From Gracilaria domingensis (Eukaryota > Rhodophyta > Florideophyceae > Gracilariales > Gracilariaceae): a stretch of 64,000 nucleotides of DNA. Both the position numbers and the translations under genes were made by a program. The stretch is from assembly GCA_022539475.1 (NCBI GenBank), contig VCMS01000033.1:186001-250000 (forward strand). The letters run 5' to 3'. Shown here one piece after another: positions 9,708-20,799 of the stretch (its first letter is position 1; every line of letters starts with the position of its first letter). The notes beneath the pieces are model-generated. The model made no database searches. It worked only from the letters and a program-made list of their open reading frames with translations, and was not told where the DNA came from.

Positions 9708-11285
9708 CTACAATTCTGTCTTCTCATCCTCTTCTTCTTCAAAGCCTTCTCCCTCGCTGTCAAACTCCTCTTCCTCGTCGAAGTCTTCTTCTTCATCGTA
9801 TGGCTCCTCATCCTCTTCCTCCGGCTCTGGGTCCTCTCCCAAGGTGGACGTATCAAACTCGAACTTGCTGGATGTGTGCTCTTGCACCCATTCGATGATT
9901 CCCTTTGACGAACGATCACCATCGAACTCGATTCCCTTCTGCTCTGCGCCAGCCTTGAAGAAATAAATCGTGGGGAATCCACGCGCCTTGTATTCATCGG
10001 GAGCATCATTCTCAGTCGCTTCCATCATGGCAAATTTGACATGCTCCACACCAGCCTTCTTCAACTCCGCGGCCACCTTGGCGTACACTGGTTTCAACTT
10101 CTGGCAATGCCCGCACCACTCGGCCACTTGCGCAATCATTACGTCCTTGGTGGTATCCTCTACAATATCCTCCCAAGAGTCTCCCACCACAGTGTACACA
10201 GGCCCATCGTTCTCCTCTGGAATTGGTTCTGACTTGCGTGCTGGCAAAATCTTGCCAGCCATCAAATCTTCCACCCACGCCTCGAGAGCCTCCTCCGAAT
10301 ATTTGAAGTCCTCTGGAAGCAAGTAGCGCGCATCCGTCTCGAACGAGTATGCGCAAATGGGAACGGATGCATCCTTGAGACCAACATACTCCTGGAAACT
10401 ACCCAGCTCAGTTGAACTGACCCACGCAAAAGCGACCTTGCCATTGCGATTCTTCTTCTTGGCAATGCTCTCAATACCCTTGCATTGCTGACCGTCACAG
10501 TTTTCGTAGAACCCGACGATGAGAGGCATACTAAGCTCGGTATACAACTCAGCGTTTTCCTGCGTGAATTCCTGGAAAGCGGGTAACACCGATGCCTTGG
10601 CGAACTTTTCAAGCGAATCGTCAGATTCTTGATCAAACTTCAATTCACTACGAGTTCCATCAGCTTCCAGACGTAGAAGGTACACGTCTCCCTTCTTCAT
10701 GGTTTCAATGCCGAAAGCTGCAGTATCATCAGAATGCGCAAATTCGAATGAATCCGGCATGACGTCTCGAATACTGAAGGTTGCCTTCTTGAACTTGTTG
10801 AGCGCCGATCCTTCCAAGGCGGCGGACAGGACAAGATGCTTCGCAGAGCTATCGTCGGCAAACTTCTTATATGCATCCGCATCAGCAATTGAATGATATG
10901 GCGGCATTGTAGCACGTTCAATAAACTTGATGATGGATTCCTTATCGCGCGCTCCGTTGTAATCGGTGAGTTCCTCGCCATTGGAGAAGAGTTTCAAGGT
11001 GGGGAATCCATCGATATTATATTTGGATGCTAGTTCTTCTTCTACGGTTGCGTCGACGTCGGCCAAAACGGCCTTTCCTTGGACTTCTGCGGCTGCTTTT
11101 TCAAAGTCTTCTTTCATGGACTGACAATGTCCGCACCATGGTGCAAAAAACTTGATGAAGACAAGAGGCTCTTTGGCAATGACCTTGTCAAAGTTATCCT
11201 TGGTTAACTTGAGAACATCATCGGCGGAGACAGCGAGCAGCAATGTTGCCGCGGCAATAAGCGCGAGGAAGCGCGATGGGATCAT
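9708..11285 (-). CDS. Protein disulfide isomerase, ER lumen, 525 aa
   Basis: The ATG at 11285 starts a signal peptide (MIPSRFLALIAAATLLLAVS). Domain order is a-b-b'-a' with a long acidic c tail. Active-site CGHC motifs are at residues 51-54 (APWCGHC) and 391-394 (AEWCGHC), so both thioredoxin domains should be redox active, and cis-Pro segments (GFPT) follow each. The tail is a ~45-residue Glu/Asp stretch, as in calcium-binding PDIs. The C-terminus is EDEKTEL, a KDEL variant. Function: oxidation and isomerisation of disulfides in secretory proteins, such as the Cys-rich proteins encoded nearby. A TGACGTC motif at 11384-11390, ~100 bp upstream, could be a bZIP/unfolded-protein-response site. 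Start and family are secure. Confidence 0.95.
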   Translation of the reverse strand: MIPSRFLALIAAATLLLAVSADDVLKLTKDNFDKVIAKEPLVFIKFFAPWCGHCQSMKEDFEKAAAEVQGKAVLADVDATVEEELASKYNIDGFPTLKLFSNGEELTDYNGARDKESIIKFIERATMPPYHSIADADAYKKFADDSSAKHLVLSAALEGSALNKFKKATFSIRDVMPDSFEFAHSDDTAAFGIETMKKGDVYLLRLEADGTRSELKFDQESDDSLEKFAKASVLPAFQEFTQENAELYTELSMPLIVGFYENCDGQQCKGIESIAKKKNRNGKVAFAWVSSTELGSFQEYVGLKDASVPICAYSFETDARYLLPEDFKYSEEALEAWVEDLMAGKILPARKSEPIPEENDGPVYTVVGDSWEDIVEDTTKDVMIAQVAEWCGHCQKLKPVYAKVAAELKKAGVEHVKFAMMEATENDAPDEYKARGFPTIYFFKAGAEQKGIEFDGDRSSKGIIEWVQEHTSSKFEFDTSTLGEDPEPEEEDEEPYDEEEDFDEEEEFDSEGEGFEEEEDEKTEL

Positions 11286-11383
11286 TGTGGGAGAAACAGG
11301 GGTACGCTCCGATGCGACGGTGAAGAAGCGGACCAAGATCTAAAGTCCTGAGTAGGGACCTGAAGGAGAAGGTTGCGGCTTTA

Positions 11384-11390
11384 TGACGTC
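11384..11390 (-). promoter_or_regulatory. ACGT-core (CRE/UPRE-like) motif upstream of PDI
   Basis: TGACGTC on the plus strand (GACGTCA read toward the gene), about 100 bp before the PDI start. ACGT cores bind bZIP factors that induce ER chaperones in other eukaryotes. A single copy can be chance. Confidence 0.3.
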
Positions 11391-12090
11391 GGAGACATGT
11401 GTCAGCGCTCACGGCACCGAACCAAGACTTGAACAACTACAATCGGGACAAACAAGCACAGTAATTGGGTGATCTGTTCAGTGTTGATTGAGACAGAAGG
11501 AGATACAGAAGACACCACTGGCACACGTGTATTGGCGAGGGACAAGTCCACGTGCCGCCTTGCTGCCTGCCGGGATCCGGCGCGCTCCATCTCCTACACG
11601 AGAGCAGGTGGCACCTTTCGTGCCTCCAAAACAGCTGCTCACACTCACGAGGCTCAGGCCCTTCTCCCGCGCGCCGCTGAAGGTCTTCCTCGCGCGGCCA
11701 AATGATTTCGCGCCCTCCTCTCGTGCTCCGCAGCGCCTCACAATCGAAGCAGCAACTCGGAAGCACAGTCAATTTCCCGCAACCTCGCGCCATTCAACGC
11801 GTGCCAAGCGGTGCCAAGTGGTGCAATATTCATGCACACGTGGCCACATGGCACATTGCTTGCCTAGCGTAAGTGTGTTGCTCGCGTGGGCATCACGCTG
11901 CCGCCGTGTCGCCGTGGTGAACGACGCGCCTCTCCTTCGTCAGTATCAATTCAGGCCGCTTTGCTGACGCTTATGAGCCGCCGCTTCTCGGTCGCTTCGT
12001 GAGCACTTGGGCCCTCGTGCTGCGTTTCACCGCCCGTGCTTTCCTTTTTCATCGTGCCTTGGCGTTCACAGCCATTTGTCCCCAACCACG
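11391..12090. other. Divergent promoter region between PDI and the His-rich gene
   Basis: About 700 bp between two divergent genes. Several medium reading frames occur in all phases without family resemblance. No TATA box is clearly placed. No gene supported. Confidence 0.4.
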
Positions 12091-13247
12091 ATGGAGTCCA
12101 ACCTGCGCAGTCGCGCTGTCAAGTTTTCACAGGACAAGCACTTTCAGTTGCCTTCTCTTCAGGCGCAAAACCGACCGCTTAAGCTTTCAGTCGATTCGTA
12201 CAATGCCCTAGTTGTTTCGGTTGCCGCCTTTGTTCTGCTTTTGTTTGGCTTCTATTCCTTGTCGTTGTTCTCAGCAAATCATGAGAATGTAGGCTTACAA
12301 CCTCCTCTCTCCTTGCACCGAGAGATTGGTGATCACTTTCACAAGCACTCAGGTCATGATTGGGCTGATCAGCATTACGAAGCTCCTCTTGAAGAAAACT
12401 GGCATGAGCAGTATGCTGAACAACATCATCAATACCACGACTACTATGACCAGCACCAGCAGCTTGAAGGTGAGCACTACGACCCCGCTTATGATGACGA
12501 GAAGCATCGCTATGAAGACTATCATCAAGACCACTACTACGACCAAGAGCAGTACGCTCATCAACCTCCTACACATGATGAGCTGAACAGTCATGTCGTC
12601 GAGGATCGTGCCACGGAAGACCATCCTACCACCCGACATGAACATGAGCATTATGAACAAGTTCATCACCTCATCACTATGAAGAGCATGGTTACTACGA
12701 CAATCAAGGCAATTTCCATCATTACGGTGACCATGACGATGAGGAGGCTCATTATGATCATGAGTACTACGATCAACACGATTATGGCCATAGCGCACAT
12801 CATCATGCGTACCATGCAGACGACCACCATGAGGACGAACACCATCCCTTGGAGCATCACGCTGCGGAGCACCCCGCCACCGAGCAACACACAAAAGAGC
12901 ATCATGCCGGAGAACATCACGCACAAGAACACCACGCGGGTGAGCATCACGCGGGTGAGGACCGTGCCGGTGAACACCGGGCAAGAGAGCGTCGCGCGGG
13001 AGAGCATCATGCAGATGAGCATTACAATCCTGAACTTCATGCATCGCAGCACCAGTACGATGATCGCAACCAAGCAAATTCACATTCTGAGAATAGCAAA
13101 CCGACTGAACACCATGCCGACGGAAGTCATGGCCAACATCAAAGTTCACAGCAGTATACAAACAATCAACACGAGAAGGGTGCCCGTGCTGGTTCTGAAC
13201 ATGAGGCACACAGACACGAGGTTCGTTTTGCTCCCGATGACTTTTAG
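12091..13247 (+). CDS. His-rich single-pass membrane protein with a frame break
   Basis: The ATG at 12091 begins a cytosolic ~45-residue N-terminus, then one membrane segment (VVSVAAFVLLLFGFYSLSLF), suggesting a type II protein. The remaining ~320 residues are extremely rich in His, Glu, Asp, Tyr and Gln (HHQYHDYYDQHQQ; later repeats of EHHAGEHHAQEH), a composition that chelates divalent metals. Near 12670 the His-rich composition moves to another phase: the first frame decays into Met/Ile/Thr codons while the other continues in His-rich form to the stop at 13245-13247. The change equals one missing or two extra bases around 12666-12676. No GT-AG intron explains it. It may be an assembly error or a true frameshift. 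Role unknown; metal buffering is inference. Confidence 0.6.
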
Positions 13248-13719
13248 GACACTTGTCCCGTTTATCAAACCACTTAACGTACATATCTTCAAGAACCCTC
13301 CAGCAAGAATCTTATGTGTAATGTAATCCATGGAGCGAATAGCAAGCAGCACAAGTTTGATACTCTTTTACTGTTTCTTTTGCTTCCATCGAACAATAGA
13401 AGAAGCCATTTTCATTAGAGGAAGTTCTAGATGAAGTGCTTCACGCAAACTCTTTTAACGACTTAGCCCTCTTGGCCGTCGCAAGTCAATGTACTCGCAT
13501 GTCGGTTCATATTAGATAAAACTGTATAGAAAACCGTGGATATTGACAAGAGCTCTTGGTAGACGTGATCTCATGTTACACAAAGCACTCCTGTGTGTGC
13601 TCTTATGCGACTACTCATTTCCTGGGGTACTTCTCTTGTTCTTGGAATGAGATATGTCCCTCTCTCTTGCAGCAGAATCGCTCGAGACATAAAAAATCGA
13701 TAAGCTCGCCTAAACAATT

Positions 13720-14303
13720 GGTCAGCTTGCAATTGCTCTTGCGGACCTGGGTGGTACGTTGTTAAAATGCCCCACTTCTAGCTGCGGACAAGCAAAAGAT
13801 TACGAGCCGGTCACTGAACGAAGACACCACCGCCGTTTCGCTGAATTTTCCTTTCTGAAGGAAGAGAGAGCTGCGAAGGGGCCAGTGGAGGGACTTTTCC
13901 ACGAGTTTCTTGGGAATGAATGCTCTGAGGTTGGTGGCGGTGAAAGGCTAGGGACTGTGTGTTACGCCTTCGCCAATTGATGTAACAATCGGGTTCTTCT
14001 TCTTTACGCTGCTCATGGTCTCATGAATGGCCGACTAGGTACATGAAGAGCACTTTGTCATAGTGCGCACCTTAGCTGACGGACTTTGGAGGTTGAATGA
14101 AGAGGTTAATAGGAAGAAGAGGCGATGAACGTCGGTGACAAACCGCCCTCGTCGAAATCACCCAAGGAACCTACTACTTTCTTGTCGTAGCCCATTGAGT
14201 GCGGTACAACTGATGGCTAGTACGAAGGTAGTTAGTGGCTGCGATATGCAGGCGCTGTAGGATGGTGAGTGTTCAGGGGACCCACGCGTCCGAAGAATTA
14301 GAT
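13720..14303 (+). repeat. Diverged direct repeat, copy A
   Basis: Aligns along its length with 14376-14931. Landmarks in order: GGTCAG, GACCTGGGTGG, ACCGCCGTTT, GACGGTGAAGGGCTA-like segment, GAATGAAGAG, GTGTCGGT-like segment and CCCACGCGT. Reading frames are not conserved between copies. Confidence 0.7.
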
Positions 14304-14375
14304 TACGCACTCACATTAGAGAGGGAGAGAAAGAGAGAAAAAGCTGACCCGGGAGCTCGTTAAACTCGTTCGAGC

Positions 14376-14931
14376 GGTCAGGCAGCTCGCTGGTCGCCCT
14401 CATGGACCTGGGTGGCACGTCGCTAGACTGCCCCCGTTAGCTGCACGTAAGCAGTAGGTCACGAGCAGGTCATTGGAGTGAGATCCTACCGCCGTTTCCC
14501 TGATTTTTTCCGTCTGAAGAGGGTTTTTGCCAGGAATTTCTCGGACGGACTACACTAGCTAGGGTTCGATGACGGTGAAGGGCTACGGACTGGTTCTTGC
14601 ACCTGGTTTCGCCAGTGATATGAGGATTGGGTGGAAAGAACGTCGCTCATAGTGTCTTGAGTGGCCTATGTGGTACGTGCGGAGCCCCTTGTCGTGGTGT
14701 GGCCCCTCTGCCGACGGTCTCTAGAGGATGAATGAAGAGAGTAGTGGGAGGAAGAAGGCAATAAGTGTCGGTAGCAAAACGCTCGCGGTCGGAAACACTT
14801 AAGATATCTAATATTTCTCATCGTAGTCCAATAAGTGTAGTACGGCTACTTCGTTCTGGTCGGTGGTTGCGATTTAGAGGCATAATAGGTGGTTGGGTCT
14901 TGCGCAAACCCACGCGTAGGAGCGGAATTAG
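14376..14931 (+). repeat. Diverged direct repeat, copy B
   Basis: Second copy of 13720-14303, offset 628-661 bp depending on indels. Substitutions and small indels throughout suggest an old tandem duplication. No open frame spans both. Confidence 0.7.
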
Positions 14932-15604
14932 CTCCATTGTTTCCACAAAAGAAGAGGAAGAAAAAGCTCAGCGAGGTGCCCTGGAAGCCGCACGCCAGAG
15001 TAATCGACAAGTACGCAAAAGCTGTAGTTTCTGTTTAGCACCTGCACGTAGTGAGTGAACAAACGCAGCATTGTGTCCAAATCTTTACGATATGGGCGCT
15101 CGACTTTAGATGGCAAGTATGAAGATAAATTTTGGAAGCAGCCATGGAAACTCTTGCTCTTCCTGGCGAATCGTTCATGGAGTTTTTCCTTTGACAGGAC
15201 CGTAGAGAGCAGAGGTGTATTGATCTGCGTTAAGGATACTCTATTTACAACAACCGACTTTAGGAATATTGACTAGCATTTTCGGTTTTGTGCTCGAAAG
15301 AAAGCAAGGCTTTGCAGCTTAAGAAAGGTATATTCGATCGAATATAACGATTCGTTGATCCCATATTTTATGGAAGTGAACAATGCTATTATCGTGGAAT
15401 ACCATACATATACGAGTACCAAGGGTACGCGAATTTATAAACTTCAGTTTATGCGAAACGGCTGCGAGCAGTTTAGCTGCATCCGAAACCCTATTTCAAA
15501 TACAAAGAAAAGAACTCGGGGCAAGAGAAGTGGAGTGCTCCATCGTAGATCACCCTTGAATTGCTTTGCGGGAAGAGGCTCTCAAAGTGATTGCTTCTAT
15601 TGTC

Positions 15605-17020
15605 CTAGATGTCAACCATGGTGACAGTCTGTTGAGATTGGTCCCCATATTCGGGCACAATGATATACGTATTGTCATTGTCAAAAATGTCGTCATCAGT
15701 TAAGCCGCTTGGACAACCATGATTCTCATTACATCGATAACAGCATTCATCGTGCGGGTAGGGGTCAACTGTCGTTGACAGTAAAGAAAATACTTCACAA
15801 ACAGCTGCGCAGCAGTGCTCCGAAGAACTTGTCACTGGGTTCTCTCGAGCAAGCCACACGTACCCAGAACCACAACTCGCCGAACGCTCAGCAACAAGAA
15901 AACGATCGTCGTACTCCAGTTCGTCGTCGGGTTCGCTGTCGCTCGAGCTACTCGAGCCACTCGACGTAGAAGTCGAAGTCGAATTCGAATCATAAGACTG
16001 GAGAGCTTCGTAGTTCGCTTGGTCAAGAAGAGTATCAACTGCGTTCACTATAGCGGGAATTGAGTACCTTCCAACGAGCTTAGCGTACTCAGTGTGGCCC
16101 CATGAGTTATACGAAGTTAGAGAGCTTATTTCATCCGCAAAAACAGTTTCAAATGCCTCAACCGAGAATGACACCAGGGGGTTCTTCAAACAAGATGCAA
16201 AAATGAAACCCAAGTTTCTCGAATACGCGTGTAGTAAAGTCAATGGGATTCTGAGAACTTCTTTTTCGGTCCTGGTGCAACGGACACCATTGTATGTATA
16301 TCCTGCGAAATGTGTTAACATTTGCTCAATCGAAGACTTCCTTCCTCCATCACGAAACATCTTAATTGAGGCGATCCCTAATATAACAAAGGTATCAGGT
16401 GCGGGTAGAGAATTAGTACTATTCAAGGAACCAAATTTGTAGTACTCGGAACATGCTAATTCTTTCCCCGGATCGTACAAGACTTCCACATTACTTGGAA
16501 ACATGAAGTCATCGAACACGTAGCCTCCTCGGGGCGTGGATTTCAGACGTTGATCAACAGATTGCCAAAGGGCATCGACGTAATCCGTATTAGTAGAGTT
16601 CATGTCTGGCAGTGATGGATACTGGGTAAAGTTGAGAAAGTTAATCTCCAAGTTCGCTAACCTTATCTGCTGCAAGTAGTGTATGACCCACTTTGCTCTG
16701 TTCTGGTAGTCGAAGAGGCCATACCAAAGACCTGTCCAAACACAAGTGCTGTTTAGATTGTCATATCTGAACCGTGAGCTTTGCCAAGCATAATAGTTGG
16801 CGGCGTATACGTATTCCGATTGCGCGACACGAACCGGTAATCCTCGACGAACCATATCAACCTGCGAGTAATAAGCCTCTTTCATGGACGTATGTATTGT
16901 CTGGCATGAATCTGAGGAGTCTTGCCGCTGAGTAGTATCAAGTATTGCTGCGGCCGCCGAACGGTGAGCAAGAAGCATTGCCGCCGCAAAAACGGAAACA
17001 AACGAAGCTAACCACTTCAT
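15605..17020 (-). CDS. Secreted protein of unknown function, 471 aa
   Basis: The ATG at 17020 starts a clear signal peptide (MKWLASFVSVFAAAMLLAHR, cleavage likely after the Ala run). The body contains many Tyr/Trp and several N-glycosylation sites (NSTC, NFTQ, NSTN). A Ser/Thr linker near residue 350 (STSTSTSSGSSSSSD) precedes an acidic stretch and a short Cys-rich end with paired cysteines (EHCCAAVC, DECCYRCNENHGC). No catalytic motif or family is recognised. It is probably a cell-wall or extracellular protein with a disulfide-bonded tail. Single exon, complete. The gene stands alone between two gene-free stretches. Confidence 0.75.
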   Translation of the reverse strand: MKWLASFVSVFAAAMLLAHRSAAAAILDTTQRQDSSDSCQTIHTSMKEAYYSQVDMVRRGLPVRVAQSEYVYAANYYAWQSSRFRYDNLNSTCVWTGLWYGLFDYQNRAKWVIHYLQQIRLANLEINFLNFTQYPSLPDMNSTNTDYVDALWQSVDQRLKSTPRGGYVFDDFMFPSNVEVLYDPGKELACSEYYKFGSLNSTNSLPAPDTFVILGIASIKMFRDGGRKSSIEQMLTHFAGYTYNGVRCTRTEKEVLRIPLTLLHAYSRNLGFIFASCLKNPLVSFSVEAFETVFADEISSLTSYNSWGHTEYAKLVGRYSIPAIVNAVDTLLDQANYEALQSYDSNSTSTSTSSGSSSSSDSEPDDELEYDDRFLVAERSASCGSGYVWLARENPVTSSSEHCCAAVCEVFSLLSTTVDPYPHDECCYRCNENHGCPSGLTDDDIFDNDNTYIIVPEYGDQSQQTVTMVDI

Positions 17021-18225
17021 CTTCGGGGAAAGTTGAAGGCGTCAACTATGTAACGCTTAGAATTCGGGTGTGAGCTGCCTTGTCGCTCTCAGGGTTGAGC
17101 TGGGGAAAGACGAGTAGCTGACTAGCGAGGGAGAACGGCGTATACGACGTTCATGAGGAAACAGCTGATAAGGGCTAAGAGTATATTGAGTCATATCGAG
17201 TACAACTCACTGCCACGAAATCCCAAGGTACATCCTGGTGGAGGGATCGTACTACATTCCTTCCGGGGATAAAAATCGTATTCATTGAGAGAAGCTTACT
17301 TCCTTCATGCTGCGTTTCCTTTCGCGGAAGTCATGCACACACGTAGTATACAGCCATGATCATGCACGTTTATGTATAGGGAGACAACTTTGGTCGGACA
17401 CGCTATAGCTGTGCTCATAGATGCTTCTGTTCTGGTAAACACCGCATTCGATATCATAGCAGATGTGTCGTGGTGCTCGTTCCTCTAGCGCTCTAGCAAG
17501 ACAGAGCACTTCGATTAATGACGGGAATGGAGAATGTGATTTATCCAAAGGTATCATACAGCCAAGATTTTGCGCTTCCAGTTTGCTCCGTTTCATGACA
17601 CGAAAGAGAAGAGCTAATTTCTCAGTTTAAACGAAGCTTCATCCAGACGACCATGGATTTTGGGCAGATATATGGACCACTGTTTCTCCATATGAGTTGG
17701 ATCCCGTTACCGCTCGTTTTCATGATGGCTGGGTTGATCAAACAGGACGGCCAATGGGGTCATCTTCCGCTCACTTCATAAGCTAGTATTAGAGTGCCTC
17801 TGAAAGTGCTGTACACACTTTCGTGATCCGGGATTGATTTGCAGACTTAGTCTGGAAGGAAACACGTCCTTACGATAAGGCCCCGTAAAACTGACTCGAA
17901 GTGAGTTGACCCAACTCAGCCTGCCCATGCTTGGCAACGACGTGTGCTTACTGGGGCCCGCAAATTGCGCAACGTGATTTCCTACGCTCTTTTTTGTCAC
18001 CAACAGCAATTCCTCTCATGTGGACAATGAATGACCACCAGTTATTCACCCCCGGGCCGACACTCCAGCGTTCTCATAGCCAGCCCGATGCTACCACAAT
18101 GGATAATAGGGCGCCATGCAGTCAACTTTGTTTCTACGAGGAACTCTGCAAGAACCCTTGCCAGGGAATTTCCGACCAGCAGTCTTGGGGACTGCTAGTA
18201 CAGATCGCAGTGTGTTCTCCGTAAC
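17021..18225. other. Intergenic region
   Basis: Divergent promoters of the secreted protein and ETHE1 must lie here. I see no gene, repeat or well-placed TATA box. Confidence 0.4.
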
Positions 18226-18966
18226 ATGGCGCGTAACATAGGATTTCTTGCTTTCCGACAGCTTTTCGACCGCACTTCATGCACATATACGTATCTGCTT
18301 GCGGATCCCGAGACCAAGGAGGCGGTCCTCATCGACCCAGTCGACACTTTGGTGGACAGAGATTTGCGTGTGATAAGCGAGTGCGGTTTTAAACTGGTAT
18401 ACGCTCTCAATACTCACGCTCACGCAGACCACATTTCCGGCACTGGTCTCATTAAGAGGGCAATACCGTCCGTGAAATCGGTGCTTGGGAAAGCATCAAG
18501 TGGCAAAGCCGACGTCCTTGTCTGCCAAGATGACTCGATTAAGTTTGGTTCTAACGTGAGTCTCAAAGTGATTGAGACACCTGGTCACACTGCTGGATGT
18601 GTATCGTACTACTTGGCCAATCCAGATGAAAACGCCGTGGGCGTTGTCTTTACTGGAGATGCGCTTCTCATCAGGGGCTGTGGGCGAACTGATTTTCAAG
18701 AAGGAGACTCAGATTCTCTGTTCTCCAGTGTGCGCGAGAAGCTATTCAAGTTGCCTCCGAACACGTTTGTATATCCTGCACATGATTACCGCGGAATTAC
18801 CTGTTCCACCATAGCAGAAGAAATCCGTTTCAATCCACGTTTGGGTGAACAAAAGACACTACAGGAGTTTCGCGACATTATGACCAATTTGCAACTCCCT
18901 CGCCCGAAGATGATTGACGTTGCCGTACCTGCAAACTTGAATTGTGGTATTTTCCCTGAGGATTAG
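18226..18966 (+). CDS. ETHE1: Persulfide dioxygenase ETHE1, 246 aa
   Basis: Metallo-beta-lactamase-fold mononuclear iron enzyme that oxidises glutathione persulfide to sulfite in sulfide and cysteine catabolism. Visible: THAHADH (His64, His66, Asp68, His69), TPGHTAG (His121) and FTGDALLIRGCGRTDF (Asp145), that is the His-His-Asp iron site plus the ETHE1-specific LLIRGCGRTDF. The end PRPKMIDVAVPANLNCG also matches ETHE1 and separates it from glyoxalase II, as does having a single metal. The ATG at 18226 gives no obvious mitochondrial presequence (MARNIGFLAFRQ starts close to the fold), so the location may be cytosolic, or a targeting exon lies upstream. Length is normal for the family. Converges on the GNAT gene, now separated by a 14.7 kb nested transposon. 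Confidence 0.95.
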   Translation: MARNIGFLAFRQLFDRTSCTYTYLLADPETKEAVLIDPVDTLVDRDLRVISECGFKLVYALNTHAHADHISGTGLIKRAIPSVKSVLGKASSGKADVLVCQDDSIKFGSNVSLKVIETPGHTAGCVSYYLANPDENAVGVVFTGDALLIRGCGRTDFQEGDSDSLFSSVREKLFKLPPNTFVYPAHDYRGITCSTIAEEIRFNPRLGEQKTLQEFRDIMTNLQLPRPKMIDVAVPANLNCGIFPED

Positions 18967-19386
18967 GCATTCCTAGAATCATGCACAACCGAAGTTGAAT
19001 GTGATTCTAGAGGTGCTTCTGGTTGAGCTACGGAACAGAGCTGTTCTATGTACACATACTCTGTATCATACAGGATGACAGGCATCGAACCTGAGTGATT
19101 CGCTTCATGTGTATCTTGCCAGTACTAAGCAACCCTCACATCTGAAAAATCTATCAGGAATGTAGAATAAGCGAAGCATATAAACGCATCTATATAACCC
19201 TGGCTGTCACAACATGTTCTTATGTTCAGTCGTTTGGCGATCGGTATCTGTAGAAACCTCCTTCCAGACTGACGAGAGCATGATCACTCAAGGGTTTTAG
19301 CCTCAAAACGATTCTCGACTTGCCTTGCTTTGAACGCCTCTTCTCTCATAATCTGTACTACAAACGAAAATAGATGAGTGATTTTG
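18967..19386. other. Intergenic spacer up to the pogo insertion
   Basis: About 420 bp of unremarkable sequence between the ETHE1 stop and the TA target site at 19387-19388. It may hold the last exon of the GNAT gene (see findings). Confidence 0.4.
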
Positions 19387-19388
19387 TA

Positions 19389-19414
19389 CCTTCCTGGGCA
19401 GGGCAATCTGGAAC
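19389..19414 (+). repeat. Left terminal inverted repeat of the pogo-like element
   Basis: Begins CCTTCCTGGGCAGGG and ends GGAAC. Imperfect match (two differences) to the complement of 34109-34134. Confidence 0.9.
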
Positions 19415-19750
19415 ATCGCCTAATTTGGAACAGCGGGCCAGTGGAGCCCAATACTGCCCCTTATAGGCCGTAGTAGCCCCCCAATTGACTTCGAGAGAAG
19501 AGCGACAGTAGTCGAGACTTCTTCAGAGATGCGTAGAAAGTTCAAACGAAAAAGCGCGCACTTCCGTCAATGACGCTGTATTCTCTTCTACGCGTCTTCA
19601 GCAACAATCGTTGCTCTACTTTACGGTAAACGATATGCAATTCAAACAAAAGCGCGCCAAAATGAGTGTCCCAACGAACAACCCTCTGCGCATACACTGC
19701 AGCCAACATGATCTCTCTACAATGTACACCGTCGTCACAAATTGGCAAAG

Positions 19751-20799
19751 ATGGCCACTGAATCAATGCGACGCCAAAGTCTAAAAGTCAAACGAGCCGC
19801 AAAGACGATCAAACACATACGAGCACAGAGAGAGAAAGCTATACAGCTAATCAAAGCCAATCAACCCATACGCACAGTCGCAAGACTTTGTCAGCTCTCT
19901 AACAGTACTGTTTTTCGCTTACGACAAAAGGTAATGAAGGCCATTCGAGAAAACAAAGAATACGACGACTCTGACCACCATCCCCGAGCTGGACGAAAAA
20001 CTGTCCTAACATATCTTGAGAAGCGAACAGTCGTCTCCAGAATGCAAGAGATAGCGGATCACGGCTTTGCTTGCGGGACCGAGACACTGAAGTCCATCGC
20101 CGCTGAGCTTGCCGATGACGGCAGAGAGGGGTTTCCCAATGGATACCCGTCGGATGACTGGGTACGTAGTTTTCGTGCAAGACACAGAGATGTCACATAT
20201 AGAAAAATGGAGAGCCGAGAGGGATCAAAAATTGCCGCACAGAACCCAGAACACGTCGAAACATTGGTTACGGCCATTAAACTTTGCCAGAAGCAGAACC
20301 CCGGAATCACCAACGACCCGGACACTGTATGGAACATGGACGAAACGCAAGTTACTATCAATGTAACAGAAACGGAGAAGGGATTCGTTAGTTCGTCAAC
20401 CAACCACGGAGGTCTCAAAATGAAATGTGATAGTAATGGAAAGCACCTTACTGCTGTTGTCATTGCGTCAGCTTCTGGCAGAGTTTTGCCCCCTTTCTTC
20501 ATATTCGAAGGGGTAAACACAATGAATAGATGGCTTGAACCAATATCACCTGAGGTGTGTAAGGATGAATGCGGCGTTCCACACTGGCTCGCGTGCCAAG
20601 GCTGGTATCCGAAGGGAAGCTTTGCGGTCGGGACTGAATCCGGTTCCATGACAAAGAAGGTCATCCCATTTGTTATTGATCACATTGTCCGACATGCCGG
20701 CGACATTGTGAGCAAAAAGAAGATAATGCTTCTCCTCGATGGCCACAAGTCAAGGTGTGGATACATATGGTTAAAGAAAGCAAAAGCCGCCAACATCGA
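19751..20799 (+). pseudogene. Pogo-like transposase, N-terminal part (cut by LTR insertion)
   Basis: The ATG at 19751 opens a frame with an N-terminal helix-turn-helix (AIQLIKANQPIRTVARLCQL, then NSTVFRLRQKVM) like CENP-B/pogo DNA-binding domains. The DDE nuclease follows, with VWNMDETQV (first Asp) and IMLLLDGHKSRCG (second Asp). The frame runs into the LTR at 20800 and would read about 25 LTR-encoded codons before a stop. The true continuation is at 32719. Before insertion the junction was AANI/EVILSPANTSHFLQ, restored exactly by removing the LTR element and one ATCGA. Codon counts of the two parts add to a whole number (512 including stop). Confidence 0.88.

Larger units (their letters stand above)
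13248..15604. other. Intergenic region with diverged tandem duplication
   Basis: No protein gene is supported. Most of it is two old copies of one ~0.6 kb sequence (separate entries). After 14.94 kb ordinary sequence leads to the 3' end of the next gene. Confidence 0.5.
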
